NCBI RefSeq assembly: GCF_037975245.1
Contig: NC_092561.1
Span: 19,651,508-19,715,507 of the forward strand
From: Apostichopus japonicus
Lineage: Eukaryota > Echinodermata > Holothuroidea > Aspidochirotida > Stichopodidae
Length of the DNA: 64,000 nucleotides
Reading direction: 5' to 3'
This document shows, piece by piece, positions 51,201 to 63,072 of the stretch; position 1 is the first letter of the stretch; the number at the start of each line of letters is the position of its first letter. Made by a program: the position numbers and the translations under genes. The notes below the pieces were generated by a model. The model was not told the DNA's origin, did not search any database, and was given only the letters and a program-made list of their open reading frames with translations.

Positions 51201-53739
51201 CTGACAGTAGCAGTACCAATCCACATACTACTCTCCCTCCCGTTGGTGTAATTACTCAAGGACTATCAACGACAGGTAATTTCATCTTGAACGATCTCCG
51301 AAAGCAACATAAGCCTGAAATATGTCAACAACTTTTAAATTAGTTTTATGATCCGTTTGTAGTCATTTTCTGAGGCCCTTCGATGAACAATCACACAAAT
51401 GCAACAGTGAACAGGAATTTTTATTCATTCAAATAATGAAAGAATGATCCTAAAAATATGTTTAGTAATATCATGCATGATGAAGTACACGTTGTAAGTG
51501 ACAAGAGTCACTTATTGATACCGACTACACTTTTTTTCTAAAGACAACCAGATTTACCATAAACCAAAAATGACATGTATTGATAATATACATGAGCGAG
51601 TAATGTATTGTTATACTGTATGTCACGACATGTAAACATTTATGTATGTCAGGTAATGACTGCTATGGGGAGGAACACTGTTTATGGTCGTAGCGGCCTT
51701 GGCCTACAACATACTATTCTAAATAGCTACAGTATGAGCAGCTAAGGCATCAAATTGTTTCACCGTGAACTTCAAATTGCTACTAAAGGCACATCCAGCA
51801 CGAGAAGTGTGAATACATTTACTGATTTGAGGCTGAAATAATCTCTGTTTCATCATTTAATATATCATCTTGATATATAACCTGTAATTCCTTACCATAT
51901 TTCGTTAATATCCTCTTTCAGTTATAATCATCGTCTCAGCTGGTGCTTTTATATTTTTGGTCGTTGGTCTAAGTTGCGTTATATATTTAATGTAAGTAAA
52001 ACTTATTAATTCAACATTCTTGTTCTTTTCTTTTTCGGAAGAACACATGACGCCTCTTCATGGGTGCATGATATATAGGCTATTTTTGCTACGTGCATGA
52101 AACATCTGTTTGGTCGTCTTGGAATAAGTTAGATGCGATTCATGGAAGACTTAGATATTTTATCATTTTTACATTCATTTATACCTTATGTTGATTTAAT
52201 CTCTCACAGAAAGAATGCTACACATGTCACTTATCTATCACACAACAGACCTAATGTAAATGGAGTACGTCTTATAACATTTTTTTTAAAGCAAACTTTG
52301 TCTTCTCTGAAATAAAAGATTCGGCTTTGCATTACCAAGTTTGGGAACATATTGGAAAGCAGATCATCATTTTTACAAGCTGTCCAAATATCAAGACAGA
52401 CCAGTTTGCTACATTAAGTTCTCATTTGTCACTTAGTTCAAAGAGTAACAGTGGCACAAAATTGGGCCTGGGGACGCAGTGAAAATATTGCACAAAATCC
52501 GAGTACAATGTGTAATTTTTCTTTAACAAAACAATAAATATAAATAATAGGAGTTATTATTCAATTATATTTAATATCTTTCCATCAGGAGCAAATGTTG
52601 GGTCTAGGCTCTACCATAGTTCTTGCATTTACCGATATGTAAAATGATGTTTGTTAGCTAGCCTACAGTATTCTTCCTATACATTGTTTTGTAAACTTTG
52701 TTTAATTTATATCCAACTAATAGAAGGTTGGATATTGAATTGTCTAAGGAGTTTATCACATGTATTTGATAATTTCATTCTGACCAAGTAAACTCATATT
52801 TCATAGAATATCCTTTGTCACTGACCACAATCAAACACATACTCAGCTCTGAAAAGTTTTTATTTCTCATACTAAAAAAAAACGCACTATTTGAGTTTCA
52901 AACACAAATTACAAAATGCAAAGAATTAATTGTTGTTAATTAAACAAATATTTTAATCTTAGCAAATCATGTATTCATTAATGTACTCAAATCATGTTTT
53001 CATGGCAAGTGAATTCTTCATACCAAATATAGCAGCATGTCATTGTTAAAGTCCGTTTTTATTTAGGGCAATGTACTTTTTAAACATAAATGAGTATACA
53101 ATAGCCCATGATATTGTGATAGAACTTATGAAACGGACGCAACATTCAAATCACTTATAGTACATTGCAAGTTTGTATCTTCAAAAGTATGGATAATATC
53201 AATATTCTATCTATTCGTTTAGCTCGTTTGGGACCTTTGAGCTCACACTGTTGTGAAAGAGCTATGCTGACCAACGCATTCATGTACAGACGCATCACTT
53301 TACATTATTGAATAGTCTGACTGGAAGTTGTTCTGCTTAGAAGTAGTTACGTAGAATTTGTATTTGACCCACATCGTATGTTAATGACAGGGCATAGTTC
53401 TTAGTTTCCACTTTCTTGCAACTTCGTTTGTTGTATTCTTTTTTCCATTAGCCAAAATAATATCGTGAATTGTATATTTTAAAATTAATCTTTTACAATT
53501 AAAACTACAGCAGAAGATTGAAACGCAAGAACGAAGAGCCGGTAGACATTCCACCATATTATATCAATAACCAAGTAACGAGTGGTAACACCCTGAACCA
53601 ATCACAAGACAGCAATACCATACAACTAAGAGATGAGAGTGGAGGGACAGTTTATGAAGTTCCTTCGAATGAAGGAAAATCTGACATAGCCTCAGATAAT
53701 TATGATAAAAATATATACAGCAGAAATATTCACGTATGA
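48276..53739 (+). CDS. Single-CUB, single-pass membrane protein, copy 1, six exons, 286 aa
   Basis: Predicted cell-surface receptor or adhesion protein. Exons: 48276-48366 (signal peptide MMTRTGLYFSWFLITVTIVE, phase 1), 48697-48869 and 50210-50384 (the two halves of a CUB domain), 51153-51275 (Ser/Thr-rich stalk TTIETTSKFPTADSSSTNPH), 51922-51991 (transmembrane IIIVSAGAFIFLVVGLSCVI), 53511-53739 (cytoplasmic tail). The CUB domain (about residues 31-147) shows TDPAGEIMSDGYPNS, GWNITVTEGYRIHLEFLDF, DC, LYDGPVGDF, RWCWNN and GFKARYYSIS. It keeps the second CUB disulfide (Cys in NETIDC and in RWCW) but lacks the first pair. N-glycosylation sites occur (NST, NIT, NET). The 75-residue tail begins RRLKRKNEEP and contains TVYEVPSN and DNYDKN, possible tyrosine phosphorylation sites. 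Ligand unknown. Second of the pair at 56307-60453. Confidence 0.87.
48367..48690 (+). repeat. Internal tandem duplication in CUB intron 1, unit 1
   Basis: GGTAAAAGTAATATCGTCAT at the exon 1 donor is echoed by CCGGTAAAAGTAATAG at about 48550. The following CACGTTTCATGTTTAAAGAG/AACTATCATACTTAGCTT is echoed by TACGTTTTATGTTGG/AACTATCATATACTTAGCTT. The duplication copies the intronic part of the splice donor and is also present in unit 2 (about 56398-56740). Confidence 0.7.
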
Positions 53740-54640
53740 AATGGTTTACGACAGAAACAAAACGGCGAATATAGGAAACGGAAACGATTGGACAATCATA
53801 CGTGCAGATGAGAAAAGATTTCCATACGATACAAAACAATCGAATTAAACGAAGAAAACTTGATCCGATGAAGTAGTTGACAATCAACCTTATCCTTCTG
53901 TTGATGTTACAAATTTGACCTAACCAGGGAATGTTGAAGCTCGTTATATGTGACGTTAACCTTAGGATAACGTCACATATTCTCTACTGATTGAGAGCAA
54001 TCGATTTGTGATAGAAATGAGAATAGACGCAAAGACGCATACAGTTAGGGTAATTTTTTGGTGAGCTAGTGGTTAACAAATTGTATAATATATTGTTGTA
54101 CGTCATAATATTTAGACGATTGATTTAAATAGTGTTAAGTAATATCTTAAAAGGTAAAATTCATTTCAATTATTTTCTCGTGGTTTCATTAAGATAACCG
54201 TCTCGTTGAGGATCATTTGGATTCCTCGGACAGAAATCAAGACAATTAAAAGAAACTGCAAACTCAAAATAATTGAGTGACGGTTTTAATTTCCTGTTTT
54301 GATGTTGATGATCATTTGAGCAAACGTATGGACTAAACGTGACACGTGGCACTGATGGTTGGACTTAACATAGAAATATATAAAGTATTTAATACACACT
54401 CTACTATCTCTTTTTTGAAAATAATTTTTGATCTCATTTATAAAAACGAAGTTTTTTTAGCCGCTCTTTGACTTTGCATTCCCTCTTGCCAAATCAATTG
54501 TAAGAAAAACTCTGCCATCTTCAAGATTACCATATCTCACAGTTTGTAAGTTTCAATGAGAAACCGATCTATAAAAGGATTTCATGTATTTTTTCATAAT
54601 TGATATAGTCCAAAGCTTCTATGTGTGATAACATTAGAAC
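53740..54640. other. 3' flank of CUB copy 1
   Basis: About 0.9 kb not shared with the region after copy 2. It contains a near-perfect 35-nt palindrome at 53946-53980 and no other supportable feature. Confidence 0.45.
53946..53980. promoter_or_regulatory. 35-nt palindrome with TGACGT in both arms
   Basis: ATATGTGACGTTA (53946-53958) is perfectly mirrored by TAACGTCACATAT (53968-53980), and the intervening ACCTTAGGA also mostly pairs. It could be a stable RNA hairpin in the 3' untranslated region of CUB copy 1, about 207 bp after the stop, or a paired CRE-like half-site. No poly-T follows. Confidence 0.5.
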
Positions 54641-56005
54641 AATGCTATGCTTCCAGGAACTTAATCTTAAATTTTGTAAAAGTAATTGCCAGAACTATAA
54701 CATTATCACAACTGTAAAGCCTAATAAAAAAAAACCTAAAAGCAACTTAAAGACGTATAAAACATTTCTAGTAATCATAAGAATGCCTTGTATCTAAAGA
54801 GAACATAAATAGTAACAATTCCATCATTTCTACCCTGAAAATTGCGGTCAAATGTTAAACACAGATGTCGTAATTAAATATTGTAAACAAACAATGATGG
54901 AGGATCCCTCCGAAAGTTATAACGACAACTAAATATCGTGACCATGTTTTCCACCTCTGGTACTTTATTAAGAACTATAAATATTTGAGCACTTTTTAAA
55001 AGTCGCTGGACTAGGTGGATCCATGAAGTACAGTGTATGAGATGAATGGGGGTGGGGGTTAAGATTAGATAGAAAGTACAGAAAAGGGGAAACTTTCGAT
55101 GTAACCAAACGTTTTGTCGGAGACAGCAGAACATTATAGGTTTCCCTGTTTGACGCAAACACTGTTGATGATACTTTGCATAAAAGGTCCGGATCAAATG
55201 ACTAAATTGATAATGACAAGTTTTTCGTATATTAATTTACTTTATAGCATGAAAGCCAACCATCTGGAGATATATTAGGAAAGTATTGATAATTTATAAA
55301 AAAAAAAAAAAAAAAATCCGTTCCATTGTATAACGTAATCCACGCAATCCTTTTTGATCTTAGGATGGCGGTAGCTTGCATGAAAGGTTCGGATCACATT
55401 ATTGAAAAAATAATGAAGTAAGTGAAATTTCGACGTATATAAAGTTACTATATAAAATCGTTGGAAATTTATAAAAGTTATTGTTCCTCATCATTACTGG
55501 TAAATGGCGAGATAAACAAGAATCCGATCCACTCATTTCAGTTGCACAATTCTGGAGGAAGTAAAATTGAAAAAGAAAATATTTGTGCTGTTAGACTTAA
55601 CAATTTCTTTTAGTTATGTAAGTACCGTATCATGCTACCACATGACCTCAATAAACTAAACGTATATAATAACCAACAACTGTCTTGTTCACGATTCTGA
55701 AAACGATTTTTAAACTCAACGAACTTATTTTGAATGACTTTTGCAAGTACCTTTTCATATACCTCTTGGCTAGCACGTACGTGCAGTTTGTACAGAATAT
55801 CACGTAAACCTGCTGTGTTGCACAGTAGAAGTTCTAAAAATATCTAAATAACGAAGGTCATTAAACAGAATACAGAAGGAAGTAAAACAATTGGCAAGTT
55901 GCGAAGGTCAAAAAACACTTCTCTGGTTTCGCATGACTTGATTAATTCAAACCGCTCGACGAATGAGCTGCACCGAGCTCATCACCATTCTTTAAGCAGA
56001 AGTGT

Positions 56006-56205
56006 TAGTTCCTTCTAAAAACATATCTATACTTTATATCACTAACTAACTCAGTCATTTCATCGTATGTGACACAGCTGTGCGTTGCATCGTTAGTTAT
56101 AAAGTACGAAAAAGAAGAAGGGACACTTTTAATTTCGACCTCACCAGTAAACGTTTTCAGCGCTTCTCTGTCGAGTCTAGCCTTTGGATATTTTTGTCTA
56201 TCAAA
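56006..56205 (-). other. Conserved antisense reading frame at the CUB promoter, unit 2
   Basis: Counterpart of 47974-48170: possible acceptor TTTTAGTTTGATAG, then QKYPKARLDREALKTF, SYFITNDATHSCVTYDEMTE, IKYRYVFRRN, stop. The last 27 codons are identical at the nucleotide level to unit 1, while the upstream part carries replacements. Confidence 0.35.
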
Positions 56206-56306
56206 CTAAAAGCAATAAGTTACATAGTCTGTGTATAACTGAGTTTATTAAGCTGTAAAAGCAGAAGTGGTATCTTAATTCGCAATAATTTAAGACTTCA
56301 GTTTCC

Positions 56307-59300
56307 ATGATGACGAGGACAGGCCTCTCCTTTTCCTGGTTCTTGATAACGGTAACGATTGTTGGGAAGGCGAACATCATATTTGGACAATCAATAGGTA
56401 AAAGTAATATCGTCATAATGACACTTAATTATTCTGTACCTTCACACAGGCTTTTTTTTAAGTATCACGTTTCATGTTTAAAGAGGCAAACGCCCAACTA
56501 TCATATTTAGCTTTATTTTTGCATTCTGAACTTCAAAACTTCTATGAACATCGCTTTACAATTTTGCAACCGGTAAAAGTAATACGACATAATGACCTTA
56601 ATTACTCTGTACCTTCACACAGGTTTTTATTTTTTAATTTACGTTTCATGTTGGAGGCACATGCCCAAGTATCATACTAAGCTTTAATGTTACAAACTGA
56701 ATTCCCATGATTTTTTTAAATATAATTTTGCTTCATTTTCCTTGTATATTCTTTGTAGTTATGAGACTAACAGACCCAGCAGGCGAAATAATATCTGAAG
56801 GTTACCCGAATAGTACATTACTGTTTCAGGGATGGAACATAACCGTTACTAAAGGTTACCGAATTCATCTCGAGTTTTTAGACTTCATGTTATATGAGAC
56901 GATGGATTGTATGCGCAGTGACTATGTTACGGTGAGTGATCATGTTACATATCTCACTTAATTTGCAGGTGGAGTTCCATTAATGGAAACTGCTTTTTAT
57001 CGTTTATTATATCATTCCTTAACTATGTATACATATTAATCGCGGGCTCGCACTTATACTGTCACAAACTACAGATAGTCTGCTTCGAAATTGCTGTCCA
57101 CTTAAAAGCTGCAGGCTTACTTAATGAAACTTTGACAGGTGTAGTACAATGATGACTGTGAAGTAATTGCATGTATGTTCATCTCTATGTAGTTTACATG
57201 AAACATATTCGACTAAAGATCAACAATAAAATATAAAGTATTCAAATATAGAAATGCTTTTGATTGTTGATTAGTACACGCAGCATATTTGCTATGTAAA
57301 GATTACATGATTGATTGATTGATCGGTCGTATATGTTCAATAAGTTGTAGTTGTTTAAATTAAGCAAAACTACTACAGGTGCGTACAGTATTGAGTGCAA
57401 AGCCAAATGTTCGTTCCCTCTGTTAGAGGTAGGGAATTTAAGTTTAAGTAACGCTTCTAATGAAATGACTCTTCATAACAAAATATACGCTTTGCCCTCT
57501 TTAATAATTGTAATTAGTGGGCACAGATTTTTGCTGACGCCCATCATTGGGAGGAGTCTAATAATATATGCGTCCCTTCCCAATTTCAGGGGAAAATATC
57601 GGTAAGGGGGCTTAGATACAAAATGGGACTATCACCAGTGATGAAATTGAAGTTAAATTAACGATTGAATTGATATGACTTTTCAGTACAAAATGTAGGC
57701 TTTACACTATGTTAGCAGTTCAAAATACAATTTTAAATTAAGCACAAATACTACAGGTACGTACAGTTTTGGGTGCAAAGCCAAATGTTCGTTCCCTCTA
57801 AAACCAAGTAGACTATCCATTAAAATATATATATCATAGATATTTATTTTTCTTATATTTCTCATTGCGCCCGCCACTGCACAAGTACATAATCCATTGG
57901 CCATCACTTGGTTCAAGTAAATATGGATGATATATAAATCATGATACAGTAGTACTTCAAATTAAAATGGTTATTTTTAAGTTCATTACAAAGAGAAAGC
58001 ACAGTTTAAGTCCCTTAAATGGGTAAGTGTGTCCATGAATGATATCTTTACCTGTGAATATTCACTTCATGTGTTTTACTTTCTTCAAAGCTTTATGATG
58101 GTCCTATGGGAAATTTCAGCAAACAAGTCGGTAAATGGTGCTGGAATAACTTCTCTAAGCTGATGCCGAACACCTTTAACTCAACTAGCAATTCTTTTTA
58201 TCTGCTTTTCTATGGTCAAAAAGGAAATTCCAGGAAGGGATTCAAAGCCAGATATTACTCTATAAGTAAGAAATATATTGTTGTGATTTGTGTCTAGACT
58301 TATTAACTGTTCACTGATTATAGGTCCTTGGAACAGTGCGATTTGATTAACTCATTTCATGATTTCAAGTCAATACTTGGTGTAGGCCTGTATTTGTTTT
58401 GCAATTAATGACTACAATTAGGCTTAAAACCATGATAAGCTTCTTACTCTTATTTTAATAATAGGTGGTAAAGGAATAAAATATTACTAAATGAAAAATC
58501 CCAGGATTTAATAACACACCAGTTTACGTCTGACATATTTACGTCTGTTCACAATGGAGCAGTCAAAATTATGTTTGCTATAATTTCGTCATTATTAAAT
58601 CGTTACATAGTTGTCACCTACACGATGTTCACTATAATATGACAGTAACAATGTACAAGTGAGTCAAGTTGTCCCTTATTGCATGCCACTGTTGCAATAT
58701 CACCACTAGTACATTACTTGCATAAGAAGACATATGCTTTGTAAGGTAAACATATCATTCCAGTTTGGTATGATTCATGAACGTGTAGGAAGTACATAAG
58801 TGATCTTACGAATACTCATTGGGAAATGTTAAATTAATTTTGAATGAGAAAAGAAATACGATTAATATAAAGGCATAGCAAATAAGAATCTTAGTATTGC
58901 AAATATTTTTACCATCTGAGCTATACCAAGCACTTATGTTTGGTGATTCCTAATGATACATTCCTGTTTATATATTTCAATCTGTACTTAACAATCTTTT
59001 TTATTTTCATGCCGAAATTTATCCTTTAAGCAGACAGCTCTCTAGCCAATACCATCGGACCCACGTGGAAGTCACCTACTGCTGAAAGTAGCAGCACCAA
59101 TCCAAATGGTCCTGATGGTGTAATTACTCAAGGATTATCAACGACAGGTACTTTCATCTCAATCAAAGAAACATATAAGCTTGAAATATGTCTACAACTT
59201 TAGTTTTGTGATCTCTGTTTGTAGTCATTTTCTGAGGCTGTTCGATGAACAATCACACAAATGCAACACTGAACAGGAATTGTTATTCATTCATGTAACG

Positions 59301-60453
59301 AAGAAATAATCCTTAAAATTTAAGTATGTTTATATACAGTGACAAGAGCCACTTATTGATACTGACTACATTGTTTTCTAACGACAACCAGATTTACCAT
59401 AAACAGAAAATAACATGTACTGATAATATGTATGAGCGAGTCATGTATTGTTATACTGTTTGATATGTAACCATTAATGTATATCAGGTAGTGACTGCTA
59501 TATGGAGGAACACTGTGTATATGGTCGTAGCGGCCTTGGCTACAACATGCTATTCTAAATAACTATGAGCAGCTAAGGCATAAAATTGTTTTACTGTGAA
59601 CTTCAAATTGCTACTACGAGAAGTGTGAATACATATGTCTGCCCACTGATTGAAACTGGAATAATCTCAGTTTTATCATTTAACGTATTATCGTAATATA
59701 TATCTTGTAATTCCTTACTATATTTCGTTACTCTCCTCTTTCAGTTATAATAATCGTCTCAGCTGGTGCTTTTATATTTGTTGTCATTGGAGTTAGTTGC
59801 GTTACATATTTCATGTAAGTAAAACCTTTTAAATACATCTTTAAACTGTCTGTATTCCGTGTATTAAACTTTATCTTCTCTAGATATATTTACGAAGCAT
59901 TTGCATTTGATTACACCATGTGCTGATTATAAAGGCTTGTATTATTACATATTGTTGTATGTTATATGATTACAACATATGCTGATTATAAAGGCTTACA
60001 TTATTACATATTGTTGTATGTTATTTGATTACAACATATGCTGATTATAAAGGCTTACATTATTACATATTGTTGTATGTTATTTGATTCAAAACAGTTA
60101 TGTTTCTCTCCTCATTTTCTTCCATTATCAATCTTCTGAATTTTATGTTATGATACAATGCTATTTTAATTTGCAGGAGATGTGTGAAATCTGAAGAAGA
60201 AAAGCCGGTTAACATTGCAGTACATGAAATCAATCATCAAGCAACGAATCGCAATAATGTGAACCACACCGAAGATTACGAAGTAATACCTCCGAAGAGC
60301 GAGAATGGTGAAAGAAGGAATCATAATTTCTTTATTGATGAAAAAGGATATAATTTAGCCACGGACAGTGATGACAAAACTCGATCATTCGACGACAATC
60401 GAAAAAGCGAAGATATGGTTAGGAACCTTGCTTATGAAAGTTATGACGGATAA
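56307..60453 (+). CDS. Single-CUB, single-pass membrane protein, copy 2, six exons, 299 aa
   Basis: Paralogue of the 48276-53739 gene with identical exon structure and phases: 56307-56397, 56759-56931, 58091-58265, 59034-59147, 59745-59814, 60177-60453. Signal peptide MMTRTGLSFSWFLITVTIVG; CUB halves with TDPAGEIISEGYPNS, GWNITVTKGYRIHLEF, LYDGPMGNFSKQVG, KWCWNNFSKLMPN and GFKARYYSIS. The stalk is three codons shorter (SSTNPNGPDGVITQG). Transmembrane IIIVSAGAFIFVVIGVSCVT. The 91-residue tail shares only the start (EEKPVNI, versus EEPVDI in copy 1) and then differs: HTEDYEVIPPKSENGE, EKGYNLATDSDD and a C-terminal NLAYESYDG, giving four tyrosines in acidic contexts. The conserved YEV motif in both tails may be an SH2/PTB docking or sorting site; that is inference. 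Like copy 1, only one CUB disulfide is expected. Confidence 0.87.
59908..60092. repeat. Tandem repeat, ~61-bp unit, three copies, in CUB copy 2 intron 5
   Basis: The unit reads TGATTACAACATATGCTGAT, TATAAAGGCTTACATTATTA, CATATTGTTGTATGTTATT, three times in succession just before exon 6. Not seen in copy 1. Confidence 0.9.
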
Positions 60454-60459
60454 AAATGT

Positions 60460-62670
60460 GCATATTAGGCATTTTCTTATGAATAACCGTTCAAGCTAAC
60501 CCATGATGAAGATTACGTATCATATATTATCCTAATCCTTATTACATATTTTAATATCATATTTAGAAACTGAATACATGTGCTATTAATTTTTAGTATG
60601 GCTACATGCATATTACAACAACCGTTTTTAATTTACGTATAGTGTTTAAACATTACCGGTAAAATTGTTGAATACTACATTAGTTAATATTTTAAATGAT
60701 TTAAGTTTAGTTTTAGCTATATTGTTGCCATATTTTAAATGTACTTTAGTAACACAGTGTATGGACGAGGCAAACGAAGAAGTTATCGACGTTATTTTAA
60801 GTTTTCACTGTGGAAAACAACTCAAACATCTTTTTACCAACATATATAGAAGAAAATAATTATTGATAATATCAAAATACTGACTGCATTTATGACCTCA
60901 ATTTAAGACAATGTGCAAGAGTCAATACGTAAAGCGTATTATTTATATTCTTACCCAAAGAAATAGAAAGGGGAGAATGCTGACACAGTGTATGGAAACG
61001 TACGGAACTGGTGAAGCATAGAAAATTTGGGGGCGTTCTTTTTATACGACAAATGTAAACATTATTTGTTCATCGCCGTGTATACGCTGTGTATTTTACG
61101 GGAAAATAGGCTTCGATATCACTTACATTAATCTTAAATGTGACCTTTATTTGCAATGGTTATAAATGGGATGTTAATGGAACAGGGTTAAATGTGAAGT
61201 AAAAAAAAAACAATCTCGAAATTGTGATTTCTCCAATAATCAGGGATCTATATGTGAAACATCGAAGTAGGACGTGTGGTGGTCCTTTACTCAACCTTCT
61301 CTTTTGTGTATCGTAGTGGTTTAATATACTCCAAAATAATCAAAACAGTTGTAAAGTTGCACTATTGATTTTTATTTTTATAGTTCACTTTTGAACTTAT
61401 TTCAACTACTCCGACAATATTAAAGTCCTAATTTGCATATTTATAAGGATTCACACAATCACATCAGATCACCAGATATCTTGCCATCATTTGCACGCTG
61501 GTTTGCTTGGGTAAGAATCGAAGGTATCTACTTTTGAGAAGTTCTGTTGTAGTTCTGTCACCCTGTTGTATTTTAATGAGTTGCAGTTTAGAGAAATAGA
61601 CAAAATTTGATTCACTCGAGTGACTTAAACGTTATGCCTTTTATAGTTCGAAGTATTATGATTCTACTAAGTTTTTAATCGTTTTTCTTGAATTGATTGA
61701 AGTGATAATGTATACGTTTTTGTAGTTCAAAATGATCACGAAACGTAAAATCCGAATTCTGTTTTCTCTACCCTACGCTACCTGAAGACGGCGTAGCCAA
61801 ACCAGGCCAGATTGGGTCTGCCAACCCCCCCCCCCCCCCTCCCCCCGCACCCCCCACCTCGTGCGAACTGCTGTACTTCCTATCAAACGTGCTACTAGTG
61901 TTTCTACAATACTTCACAAGTTAAATGACACGGCTATTGTGCCCATCCTTGAATTACTTGTGCCCCTCGTTAAATTGTGAGTGCCCCTCCATCTCAGAAT
62001 TCCTATCTTTCGAATCCCATCCTGTAGAACGGTAGTAAAAAAAAATAGCAGTAGAAAAATTACTGGTAACCAGAATGGGTATGTCAATATTATGTCAAAA
62101 ATAGTACGAGGCCTATATGACAATAACTGCAGCACAGATTTATTGTGTTGGGGTTTTTTTTTTGTTAGGCTTTTTGATTTAGTCTACTGTTTTGTAAGTA
62201 AATGATAATCTAGCTTAAAATGTCACGTACACGAGCATAGTGTTGTATTTATTATAAATCAGAGTTCGATAACTGTCTGTGCGTTAGCAAACATATCCAA
62301 GAGGAAGTAAACCAATGATTATGTGAACGTCAAAAGCGTCAATTCTTTACGCATGACTGGATTACCTTAAACGGCCGTAAACTTCAGCGAGCTAGTAACC
62401 TTTCAAGTCATGGTGCTAGTTCCTTCTCATATCATAAACGCACTATGAACCACTGATCAACGCAGTGGTATTTTGTCCTTGAAATAACAGTGTGCATGAT
62501 ATCAATAGGAATATGAACGGGAAGGTACACCATTAATCTAAAGCTTCAGGTAGAAGTTGTGATTTTACTGCCTGTCGTTTGTTTTACATATTGTGATCTG
62601 CAGAACAACGAAGATGTTTACTTATAGACTATATGTATGATCGAGTTCATTTCTGCTGTTGTGATTGATT
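60460..62670. other. Interval between CUB copies 2 and 3
   Basis: No complete gene is supported. It contains a C-run at 61826-61848, with GTGCCC-type repeats nearby (about 61938-61990), and a T-run near 62153. About 62300-62430 is a diverged version of the region immediately upstream of the other two CUB genes (GCATGACTGGATTA, GCTAGTTCCTTCT), so copy 3 has the same promoter origin. Confidence 0.5.
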
Positions 62671-62677
62671 GCCCACG

Positions 62678-63072
62678 ATGACGAGGTTAAACAACTTTTA
62701 CTTTTCGCTGGTAGCCGTTACTCTCATTGGAGGAGCGAATGTCATACTTGGACAACGAGGTAGTATAATAGCATTAACAATTACTATCTATTTAATATTT
62801 GACCTTAGGTAGTAACGTAATATTCAAACGTATGCTAAGCACCTGATGTTTCCTCGTATTCATCAATGTTTTCGTTTCCTGCTTCCTCCGTAATAGTGAC
62901 AGTGATTACCTTGATGGAGCCTAGCGGTGAGTTTATGTCTATCGGATACATGAATAGTCCTGCAGCTTTTACGGCATGGAATATAACCGTTGAGGAGGGT
63001 TATCACATTCATCTCGAGTTCTTAGATTTCCAGCTGCATGAAACGAGTGATTGTGCCCTTGATAATTTAACA
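62678..63072 (+). CDS. Single-CUB membrane protein, copy 3, first two exons (runs off window)
   Basis: Exon 1 (62678-62759) encodes signal peptide MTRLNNFYFSLVAVTLIGGA NVILGQ and ends phase 1. Exon 2 (62903-63072; acceptor AATAGTGACAG, donor GTGAGT) encodes the first CUB half: ITLMEPSGEFMSIGYMNS, AWNITVEEGYHIHLEFLDF, then a Cys in HETSDCALDNLT. It is one codon shorter than the same exon in copies 1 and 2 and clearly more diverged from them than they are from each other. The remaining exons (second CUB half, stalk, transmembrane, tail) were not found before 64000; the comparable intron in the other copies is 1.2-1.3 kb, so exon 3 is expected just outside. Confidence 0.82.

Larger units (their letters stand above)
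46285..53740 (+). repeat. Segmental duplication, unit 1
   Basis: From ATGCTTCTAGGAACTTAATC onward this unit aligns with unit 2 starting near 54645. Offsets shrink from about 8.35 kb at the left edge to 8.03 kb at the CUB start codon and 6.7 kb at the stop codon, because introns differ in length. Unit 1 carries two insertions absent from unit 2 (46452-46528 and 46574-46908). Confidence 0.85.
54645..60460 (+). repeat. Segmental duplication, unit 2
   Basis: Paralogous to 46285-53740; introns 2 and 5 are shorter (1.16 versus 1.34 kb and 0.36 versus 1.52 kb). A 19-base poly-A expansion at about 55300-55317 is unit-specific. Flanking non-coding sequence is roughly 85-90% identical by eye. Confidence 0.85.
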
